From positions 1 through 5,070 of the forward strand of contig URCD01000126.1 of assembly GCA_900546215.1 (NCBI GenBank): a stretch of 5,070 nucleotides of DNA, read 5' to 3'. Below are positions 1-5,070 of the stretch, in pieces. A program made the translations under genes and the position numbers. The DNA comes from an uncultured Eubacteriales bacterium. Its GTDB lineage: Bacteria > Bacillota > Clostridia > Lachnospirales > Anaerotignaceae. Position 1 is the first letter of the stretch, and each line of letters begins with the position of its first letter. Under the pieces are notes generated by a model that was not told where the DNA came from, made no database searches, and saw only the letters and a program-made list of their open reading frames with translations.

Positions 1-385
1 GGCTTCCTGTCTCTATGACATATGTCATATCATTCCAGTCAGGAGTCTCAGCAGTGATATAGTTAAGCTTCTTCCACATTCCTCCGTTCAGCTTCTCTAT
101 TGAGTAGTAATCTCCAAAGGCAACGTCGTTAACACTGTTATTAACAATGCTCATATTAATTCCCCTTGAGGTTATCGTGTTTTCATCTGCTTCCATATAT
201 AGAAGGTCATGTACTTCATTATCTGCAGATGTGTCTTCGTCTGTATCGGCATAATTGTATCCCCATGTGCTGAAAATTACTGGCTCATTATTAGCCATTC
301 TGGCTAAATCAGCTTTATAAAGCAGGCCAAATACAGCACAAAGTCCGGCGGCAAGGCATATTAAAAATATAGCTAATTTTTTCAT
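1..385 (-). CDS. Membrane-anchored/secreted Ig-like (Big_14-type) domain protein, partial at left edge
   Basis: The reading frame opens with ATG at 385-383 and stays open to the left edge, giving 128 residues without a stop; the C-terminus is missing. A GGGAGG ribosome binding site (393-398) sits 7 nt before the ATG and fixes the start. Residues 1-24 (MKKLAIFLICLAAGLCAVFG, then LLYK) are a short basic start plus a hydrophobic stretch, so a signal peptide or membrane anchor. Neither Cys10 nor Cys16 has a proper lipobox, so a lipoprotein is not well supported. Next come ARMANNEPVIFSTWGYNYA, an acidic linker (about 46-56), and from about 73 a beta-rich segment with GINMSIVNNSVNDVAFG, YYSIEKLNGGMWKKL and TYVIETGS. 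That pattern resembles the bacterial Ig-like Big_14 family of Clostridia (recognised by eye). The gene begins 14 nt after the kinase stop, so it is probably co-transcribed with it. Inferred role: extracytoplasmic accessory, output or co-sensor of the two-component system. The biochemical function is unknown. Confidence 0.8.
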   Translation of the reverse strand, partial: MKKLAIFLICLAAGLCAVFGLLYKADLARMANNEPVIFSTWGYNYADTDEDTSADNEVHDLLYMEADENTITSRGINMSIVNNSVNDVAFGDYYSIEKLNGGMWKKLNYITAETPDWNDMTYVIETGS

Positions 386-392
386 GGCCCGG

Positions 393-398
393 CCTCCC
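393..398 (-). promoter_or_regulatory. Ribosome binding site of the Ig-like protein gene
   Basis: The minus strand reads GGGAGG, 7 nt before the ATG at 385-383 and directly after the kinase TGA stop (400-402). It decides the start of the small membrane protein and shows that ribosomes ending on the kinase could reinitiate here. Confidence 0.75.
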
Positions 399-399
399 G

Positions 400-2595
400 T
401 CAGTTTTCAGCAAACAAAGGCATCTTAACGGCAACTTTAAATACATCCCCGTCCGATGTTATCTCAAGCCTTCCTCCCTGTATTTCTGACAGACTCTGTG
501 TTATGGAAAGCCCAAGTCCAGCGCCTTCCGTCGTCCTTGAGGCTTCGCCTCTTACAAATCTTTCCGTCAGGCTCTTGATGTCAACATCCTCAATAGGTAT
601 TACCGAAACGTTTTTAATAACCATAACGCCTTCAGTCTCTGTTTTATATATATCTATAAATACCCTTGTTTTGGGCATAGCGTATTTGAGAGCGTTTGTA
701 ATCAGATTTTCAGCTATACGCCACATATGTCGTCCGTCTGCCAGAATCATTACGTCCTCAGTCGCGTTTATTTTAAACTCAAGCTCGGAAGACTCAATTC
801 TTTCCTCAAACTCTCCCAGCGACTGTTCGATTAACTCTCTAAGGTTAATTTTAGTTTTTGTAACGGCAAGATTTCCGCTTGAAGCCTTGCTGGCCTCAAC
901 AAGATCCTCAATAAGCTGTTTAAGCCTGTTTGTCTTTTCGTCTAATATTGCAACATAGTTTTCCGCCTTTTCGTTGTTTAACTCCTCTCTTTTCAGAAGG
1001 TCAACATACGTTATAATTGATGTCAGCGGCGTTTTAAGGTCATGGGAAACATTAGTAATCAGCTCAGTTTTCATCTTCTCGCCCTTAACGGCCCTTCCCA
1101 CAGCCTGTTTAAGCCCATTCTGCATATTCGACACGTCGATTGCGAAGTTTTTGAGTGACGGTGAAATCTCGTCAGGATTAACCTTTTTATCAAAATTGCC
1201 CTCCGATGTTTCCTTAACAGCAACCATAATCTTTTTTATTGACTTAAGCGCTCTTGCTGCAAAAAACACTCCGGCTAAATCAAATATAACTATAATGGCT
1301 ACAGGCACAAGAGAACCGCTTGAGCATGCCACAAAGGTCAAAAGACAGTTTATGAACGCATACATTATAAGACATATAAGTATCCATATCCTGAAGGTTG
1401 ATTCCTTAAAGAACGATGCTATCCATCTAATTAGCGCGCCTATAATAGTGTTTGAGAACAGTCTTCTTTTCTTTATCTGTCTTGACATACATGTCAGATA
1501 GTTTATCGTCACCACAGTATCTATCATAAACAGAATGCATATAAGCCATTTCAGTATGCCAACCCATTCGCTTCCGGCATAGTATATCCCATTTATCATC
1601 TTGCCGGCAAAATAGTAGGACGCGTACGCAATCAGAAGAAACAGCGCCGTGCCAACATCATTAAATACATAATCAATAGCAAGCAGGTTTACATCGCTGT
1701 TTTTACTTGTTTTGCCCGCTACAATCATAAGATAAAGCAAGCCGGCAACCATAACTATACTGCTCAGTATTGCTGCGATAACCGCTCTTGGCGCATTAGT
1801 CTTTCTCTGCTCAAACGCCTGATACTGCTTGGCAAATACTCCGCTTCCGTCCTCAACATCATTGCTTATGCCTGTGTAGAGCGTATAGCCGCTGTTAAGC
1901 AGTATCCTGCTGACTGAATCCAGATAATTGTCATAATAAAAATAGTTTATAAGCTTTCCGTCGTCAGTATATGTGTAGTAATACTCTGTATCATATACTA
2001 CAGTGCCCTTGGTGTATCTTCCATCCATAAAGGTATTAATATTAAGTCCTGAAATTGTATTTGCATCACTGTTTGATATCTCGCTTTTTGTCCTGGTATT
2101 TACAAGGCAGTAGTAAAAATCAGTGTATCTGTCAAGCTCCTTTACCGCATCATCATACTCATAAAGCTGGTCCTGTATTGCCTGCTTTTTATAATCGGGA
2201 TACCTTTCATTAAAATAATACTGGTCCTCAGAATTTGTAAAAATCACCTGAATGGGACTTCCTATTATATTTAATATTGTGTATTCGCCCAGGTCGTTGT
2301 CCAGTGCGAAATTATATATTACCTTTTCCTCATTAAGGGCGTTTCCGGCCTTAATGTTTTCCTCGCTTTTAAAGACAAGCTTAGTATTTACAACAGACCT
2401 TACCAGCTGGCTGTACTGGGCATAAAAGGTCTCCGTGTCAAAATAGCTGTTATAGTTAAAGCCTGACTCGTAACGCATATCAACTACGTATACCAGACTG
2501 ACGCAGGTAACCAATGCCGCAAGCAGAATAACAACTATAGAAAATATTTTCGTTTTAATCGAATACAGCTTAGATTTTTTCGATTTTGTAGCCAA
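400..2595 (-). CDS. Multi-pass sensor histidine kinase (HAMP-like/HisKA/HATPase_c)
   Basis: A 731-residue membrane sensor kinase that should phosphorylate the regulator encoded just upstream. The start is TTG (2595-2593): AAAGGTGG lies 9 nt before it, an in-frame stop lies just upstream, and the next Met (40) would lose the first membrane segment. By eye: TM1 about 17-38; an extracytoplasmic domain about 39-269, rich in Tyr (for example YYYTYT at 206-211); TM2 270-293; TM3 about 305-330; TM4 345-368; a basic cytoplasmic loop with KKRR (375-378); TM5 401-424; TM6 428-448; a HAMP-like linker 449-505. The H-box is NVSHDLKTPL with His518. The N-box is ENLITNALKYA (Asn630, Asn634). ERF (678-680) is the F-box and GAGLGLS (691-697) the G2 box. 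The usual DxGxG G1 box is replaced by KNVSVIPIED (661-670), as I recall for a subgroup of clostridial kinases. At about 730 residues it is longer than a typical two-TM kinase. The sensor domain matches no family I can name, so the signal is unknown. Confidence 0.94.
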   Translation of the reverse strand: MATKSKKSKLYSIKTKIFSIVVILLAALVTCVSLVYVVDMRYESGFNYNSYFDTETFYAQYSQLVRSVVNTKLVFKSEENIKAGNALNEEKVIYNFALDNDLGEYTILNIIGSPIQVIFTNSEDQYYFNERYPDYKKQAIQDQLYEYDDAVKELDRYTDFYYCLVNTRTKSEISNSDANTISGLNINTFMDGRYTKGTVVYDTEYYYTYTDDGKLINYFYYDNYLDSVSRILLNSGYTLYTGISNDVEDGSGVFAKQYQAFEQRKTNAPRAVIAAILSSIVMVAGLLYLMIVAGKTSKNSDVNLLAIDYVFNDVGTALFLLIAYASYYFAGKMINGIYYAGSEWVGILKWLICILFMIDTVVTINYLTCMSRQIKKRRLFSNTIIGALIRWIASFFKESTFRIWILICLIMYAFINCLLTFVACSSGSLVPVAIIVIFDLAGVFFAARALKSIKKIMVAVKETSEGNFDKKVNPDEISPSLKNFAIDVSNMQNGLKQAVGRAVKGEKMKTELITNVSHDLKTPLTSIITYVDLLKREELNNEKAENYVAILDEKTNRLKQLIEDLVEASKASSGNLAVTKTKINLRELIEQSLGEFEERIESSELEFKINATEDVMILADGRHMWRIAENLITNALKYAMPKTRVFIDIYKTETEGVMVIKNVSVIPIEDVDIKSLTERFVRGEASRTTEGAGLGLSITQSLSEIQGGRLEITSDGDVFKVAVKMPLFAEN

Positions 2596-3271
2596 TGCCC
2601 CACACCACCTTTAAATATCTGGGCTCTTTTGGATTTATCTCAATTTTTTCTCTTATCCTTCTGATATGTACTGAAACAGTATTCTCCGGCGCAAATGAAA
2701 GCTCGTTCCAAACCTTTTCATATATTTCGTCAATTGAAAATACCTTTCCCGCATTTTCCATAAGAAGCTGCAAAATACCATACTCCGTCGCAGTGAGCTT
2801 AACCGGTTCACCGTTAACCCTTACCTCTTTAGAGTCCTTATCCAGCTCTAAATCTCCTATTTTTATTATGCTGCCTTTTTCGGCTATGGAGCCAAGCGCT
2901 GTATATCTTCTCATATGTGATTTTACCCTGGCAATAAGCTCAAGCGGATTAAATGGCTTTGTTATATAGTCGTCAGCCCCAAAATTAAGGCCGATAATTT
3001 TATCTGTATCCTCAGATTTGGCAGAAAGCATAATTATAGGTATATTAAGGGTTTCCCTTATTTTAACTACCGCCTTAAGTCCGTCCATCTTTGGCATCAT
3101 TATATCCATAATAACCAAATGAACCTCATTGTTTTCAAGCACCTTAAGAGCTTCCTCTCCGTCATAGGCCTTTAAAATATTGTAATCCTCCTGTTTGAGA
3201 TATATTTCTATAGCGTCAACAATAGATTTTTCATCGTCGCAAACAAGTATGTTCAGCTTCTTATTGTCCAT
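2570..3271 (-). CDS. OmpR/PhoB-family response regulator, winged-helix DNA-binding
   Basis: A 233-residue cytoplasmic transcription regulator of standard family length. The receiver domain (about 6-120) has the acidic pair Asp12-Asp13 (LVCDDEKS), the phospho-acceptor Asp56 in IMDIMMPKMDG, the switch Ser83 (MLSAKSED), Tyr102, and the conserved Lys105-Pro106 (DYITKPFNPLEL). The C-terminal winged helix (about 134-232) has LTATEYGILQLLMENAGKVF, the recognition-helix region ENTVSVHIRRIREKIE and the terminal wing VVWGIGYKIEK, all typical of the Trans_reg_C domain. The ATG at 3271-3269 is chosen because AGGGGG lies 7 nt upstream and the receiver fold starts at once. The frame stays open for 54 more codons upstream, but that stretch is AT-rich leader without domain character. 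The gene overlaps the kinase by 26 bp, which makes the two a cognate pair. Target genes are unknown; its own operon is a common target in this family. Confidence 0.96.
   Translation of the reverse strand: MDNKKLNILVCDDEKSIVDAIEIYLKQEDYNILKAYDGEEALKVLENNEVHLVIMDIMMPKMDGLKAVVKIRETLNIPIIMLSAKSEDTDKIIGLNFGADDYITKPFNPLELIARVKSHMRRYTALGSIAEKGSIIKIGDLELDKDSKEVRVNGEPVKLTATEYGILQLLMENAGKVFSIDEIYEKVWNELSFAPENTVSVHIRRIREKIEINPKEPRYLKVVWGIGYKIEKI
2605..2612 (-). promoter_or_regulatory. Ribosome binding site deciding the TTG start of the kinase
   Basis: The minus strand reads AAAGGTGG, one mismatch from AAAGGAGG, 9 nt before TTG at 2595-2593. It lies inside the 3' end of the regulator gene. There is no ATG candidate nearby, and the frame is closed by TAA at 2611-2613, so TTG is the only sensible start. 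Confidence 0.7.
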
Positions 3272-3278
3272 TTGTAGT

Positions 3279-3284
3279 CCCCCT
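3279..3284 (-). promoter_or_regulatory. Ribosome binding site of the response regulator
   Basis: The minus strand reads AGGGGG, 7 nt before ATG 3271-3269. One mismatch from AGGAGG. It selects this internal ATG over the longer open frame that begins with TTG at 3433. Confidence 0.7.
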
Positions 3285-3369
3285 AAAGAATGTAAAATAA
3301 ACCAGAATATATTTATCTTATCATATAATTTTTTATTTAAAAAAATAGTCTTTTTTTCTTTCGATATTC

Positions 3370-3408
3370 TTAATTCTAACATAAAAATACTTTTTGCGGG
3401 AGAATTAA
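3370..3408. repeat. 8-bp inverted repeat around the candidate promoter
   Basis: TTAATTCT (3370-3377) is repeated in reverse complement as AGAATTAA (3401-3408) with a 23-bp spacer, placing the arms about 31 bp centre to centre. One arm overlaps the candidate -10, the other sits just upstream of the -35 position. Next to it lies an imperfect direct heptamer, ATTCTTA (3366-3372) and ATTCTAA (3373-3379). It could be an operator, possibly for autoregulation, but in such AT-rich DNA it could also be chance. Confidence 0.3.
3373..3383 (-). promoter_or_regulatory. Candidate extended -10 promoter for the two-component operon
   Basis: The minus strand reads TATG-T-TAGAAT, which matches the Gram-positive extended -10 pattern TRTGnTATAAT with a single mismatch. 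No good -35 box is visible at 17 bp (TCCCGC), which is tolerated by extended -10 promoters. Transcription would begin near 3366 and leave a leader of about 95 nt before the ATG at 3271. A second, weaker -10-like hexamer TATGAT lies at 3320-3325 without a recognisable -35. The surrounding region is very AT-rich, so chance matches are common; this is an inference from sequence only. Confidence 0.4.
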
Positions 3409-3442
3409 TAGCATTTTTCTTATTTTTCCACAAAATTAACCT

Positions 3443-3468
3443 AAAAAAAGCGGGGATAACCTCCCCGC
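3443..3468 (-). terminator. Rho-independent terminator of addA
   Basis: On the minus strand a perfect 7-bp GC-rich stem, GCGGGGA (3468-3462) and TCCCCGC (3456-3450), encloses a 5-nt loop GGTTA and is followed by seven T residues (3449-3443). It begins 17 nt after the addA stop codon. The opposite strand has no T-run after the stem, so it acts in one direction, ending addA transcription and insulating the two-component operon. Confidence 0.95.
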
Positions 3469-3485
3469 ATTATATAAATACTGAT

Positions 3486-5070
3486 TTAAAATTTTATGGT
3501 TTTTCCGGCTGAAACAGAATAAATGCAGCATTCCTTTACTCTTAGACCTGTAACCTTTTCCAAGGCCTTGGTGTACAGATCCATTTGTATTTCATATCTT
3601 TCCTGGAACTGCTCCTCGTTTTCCTCGTCATAATAGTCCGTTTTATAATCAACCAAAACTATTTCACCGTTTTCAACAAAATAGCAGTCAACACGGCCAT
3701 GAAGAATAACAGCCTCATCTATATCCTGATATTTTTCGTTTCTATAAATTTCCTCAGGTGTTATGGAAACAGTGAACGCTTCCTCCTTATAAACCTCGTC
3801 TGAATTGAGTATCCTGTTATATAATTCGGATTTAGCAAACATCTCAATTCTTTTTATGCTGACTGCCGCTCCCTCCTGAGATGTGAGTATACCGTCATTG
3901 ACCATACTTTCTATAAGAGCTTTAATACTGTCATAATCATACTCGTACCTGAAATCCATATGTTCAAAAACTTTATGCACTGCCGTTCCTATATCGGTAG
4001 GTGACAAGCCTTTCTCGCCAATATAAAAGTCTGGTTTTTTTACCGTATGCGACAGCTTTGTTCCTCTTATTCTTTTTACATCGGACACCGACACGGTTCC
4101 CGGTATCTGGGTTTCAATGCTGTATGGATATTCCCAGCCCAGCCTTGCACCAATCTGCTGCTTTAAAAATTCCCTGTCTTCTTCTGATTTTATCTCAAAC
4201 GTTTCGTCCTTCATCTCAGCAGCAGGCTTTGAAACTGCATTTATAAAGTTGACCTCGAATATAGATTTATGGTCAAATAGCCCATTTACAGCATTTTGCT
4301 GTTTTTCTCCGCTTAAATCAAAAATCGGTTTCCCATTTCTGTGTCTAGCGACAGTCTCCATTATCCAATCAAGATAATTATCACAGGAGGATATTTCAAA
4401 AGCCGGAAGAGTAACCTTTTTACGGTTTGAGAACATCTGCCATTTTACAGCTCTTGATGGGTTTTCAGAAGCGTATCCCGTTATTATAAGCTTTTCCTTA
4501 GCTCTCGTCATGGCAACATAAAGAACCCTTATTTCCTCAGCCACTGCGTCATGCCAAAGCGCTTCTGATATAACTGAGCGCGGAACAGTATTGTATTTCA
4601 CCCTTGTCTGGGCATCCACGTATTCGCTTCCTATACCGAGGTTTTTATGAAGAACCACATTAGCGCTCAAGTCAGTTTTATTGAATTTCCCTCCGCAGCC
4701 TGAGATAAACACAACAGGAAATTCCAGACCCTTGCTTTTATGTATAGTCATTATCCTTACGCCATCTTGGCTGCCGCCGCTTTCGCTGTCTATCTCAACG
4801 TCGTTTTTGTTTATTTTTTCAATGTATCTGATAAAATCAAAAAGTCCCTTAAAGCTTAGGCTGTCGTAATCAGATGCCTTTTTAACGAGCTTCATTAGAT
4901 TTGCCTGCCTCGCCTTGCCGTCAGGCATAACTCCGGCTAAATCATAATATCCGGTGTCCGTATACACTGCCCAGATTAAATCATTAATTGTTTTCTCAAC
5001 AGATATATCGCGCCAATGGTCTAACTGTGATAAAAATTCTGATAAGGTTTTCTTGATAGTGTCACTTGTT
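3486..5070 (-). CDS. addA: ATP-dependent helicase/nuclease AddA, C-terminal part
   Basis: AddA with AddB resects DNA double-strand ends for RecA-dependent repair; AddA is a UvrD/Rep-type helicase with a RecB-family nuclease. The frame is open to the right edge, giving 527 visible residues (first full codon 5069-5067) of a protein usually near 1,200, so the Walker A half is outside the window. In visible numbering: LSQLDHWRD (about 13-21) and TGYYDLAGVMPDGKARQANL (38-57) match the AddA core; VRIMTIHKSKGLEFPVVFIS (104-123) is helicase motif V; EEIRVLYVAMTRAKEKLII (178-196) is motif VI with its Arg finger. The nuclease domain has His365 (GTAVHKVFEH), Asp461 (LHGRVDCYF), Asp474 and Lys476 (VLVDYKTD) and Gln495 (YEIQMDLYTKALE), so it looks active. 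No Fe-S cysteines are seen, as expected for AddA (they belong to AddB). The GTG at 4967 is an internal valine codon, not a start, since family-like sequence continues upstream. TAA stop at 3488-3486. addB is normally adjacent upstream, beyond the edge. Confidence 0.97.
   Translation of the reverse strand, partial: TSDTIKKTLSEFLSQLDHWRDISVEKTINDLIWAVYTDTGYYDLAGVMPDGKARQANLMKLVKKASDYDSLSFKGLFDFIRYIEKINKNDVEIDSESGGSQDGVRIMTIHKSKGLEFPVVFISGCGGKFNKTDLSANVVLHKNLGIGSEYVDAQTRVKYNTVPRSVISEALWHDAVAEEIRVLYVAMTRAKEKLIITGYASENPSRAVKWQMFSNRKKVTLPAFEISSCDNYLDWIMETVARHRNGKPIFDLSGEKQQNAVNGLFDHKSIFEVNFINAVSKPAAEMKDETFEIKSEEDREFLKQQIGARLGWEYPYSIETQIPGTVSVSDVKRIRGTKLSHTVKKPDFYIGEKGLSPTDIGTAVHKVFEHMDFRYEYDYDSIKALIESMVNDGILTSQEGAAVSIKRIEMFAKSELYNRILNSDEVYKEEAFTVSITPEEIYRNEKYQDIDEAVILHGRVDCYFVENGEIVLVDYKTDYYDEENEEQFQERYEIQMDLYTKALEKVTGLRVKECCIYSVSAGKTIKF

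Larger units (their letters stand above)
3272..3442 (-). other. AT-rich leader/intergenic region upstream of the response regulator
   Basis: This roughly 170-bp stretch between the addA terminator and the regulator start is extremely AT-rich, with long A and T runs (for example around 3329-3360), unlike the flanking genes. It must hold the operon's promoter, because the terminator upstream should block read-through from addA. Apart from the candidate -10 and inverted repeat I see no riboswitch-like or strong hairpin structure and no credible small gene. Confidence 0.6.

Noticed and set aside
335..358. Lipobox in the Ig-like protein signal segment
   Set aside because: Cys10 follows FLI and Cys16 follows AGL; neither has the small residue needed at -1, so a lipoprotein call is not supported.
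503..1501. Two long plus-strand open frames opposite the kinase gene (503-958 and 974-1501)
   Set aside because: They are antisense shadows of the conserved kinase core, Ser/Ile/Phe-rich with no domain and no ribosome binding site I could support.
3329..3360. A/T-run hairpins in the leader as an attenuator or riboswitch
   Set aside because: The only pairings are A-runs with T-runs, weak and expected by chance in such AT-rich DNA; no GC stem or known riboswitch pattern is visible.
3272..3433. 54-codon N-terminal extension of the response regulator frame starting at TTG 3433
   Set aside because: The TTG lies right after the terminator T-run and has no ribosome binding site. The encoded stretch is Lys/Ile/Asn/Phe-rich AT-derived sequence, while the ATG at 3271 has a good AGGGGG site and starts exactly where the receiver domain begins.
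2595..4869. Plus-strand open frames opposite the regulator, the leader and addA
   Set aside because: They are antisense to clearly conserved genes or cross the AT-rich leader and terminator; low-complexity products without recognisable motifs.
4965..4967. GTG at 4967 as the start of the addA product
   Set aside because: The frame is open to the right edge and the upstream residues (for example LSQLDHWRD, TINDLIWAVYTDTGYYD) continue the AddA family sequence, so this is an internal codon of a truncated gene.

Overview
The window suggests a low-to-moderate G+C member of the Bacillota, most likely a Clostridia/Lachnospiraceae-type anaerobe. The basis is an AddA-type (rather than RecB-type) recombination nuclease, strong AGGAGG-like ribosome binding sites, use of a TTG start codon, an AT-rich intergenic region, and an Ig-like (Big_14-type) surface protein of a kind common in Clostridia. 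The species cannot be named from the sequence alone. All recognised genes lie on the minus strand, so transcription runs from right to left, and the window is almost fully coding.

Right part (about 3486-5070): the C-terminal half of addA, the helicase/nuclease subunit of the AddAB double-strand-break resection complex. It enters from the right edge and ends just before a clear rho-independent terminator (3443-3468). The terminator separates DNA repair from the signalling genes that follow.

Middle and left (3442 down to 1): a very AT-rich leader of about 170 bp holds a plausible extended -10 promoter flanked by a small inverted repeat. It is followed by a tightly packed cluster: an OmpR/PhoB-family response regulator (2570-3271), a large six-transmembrane sensor histidine kinase (400-2595) whose TTG start overlaps the regulator by 26 bp, and, 14 nt after the kinase, a membrane-anchored or secreted Ig-like domain protein (start at 385) that runs off the left edge. 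The spacing implies one operon: the kinase senses an extracytoplasmic or membrane signal through a large tyrosine-rich loop, the regulator changes transcription, and the Ig-like protein is a candidate accessory, target or co-sensor at the cell surface.

The most interesting points are the kinase (about 230-residue unrecognised sensor domain, five further membrane segments, and an ATP-binding domain lacking a canonical G1 box) and its tight linkage to the Ig-like protein. I saw no RNA genes, CRISPR arrays, insertion sequences or origin-like elements.
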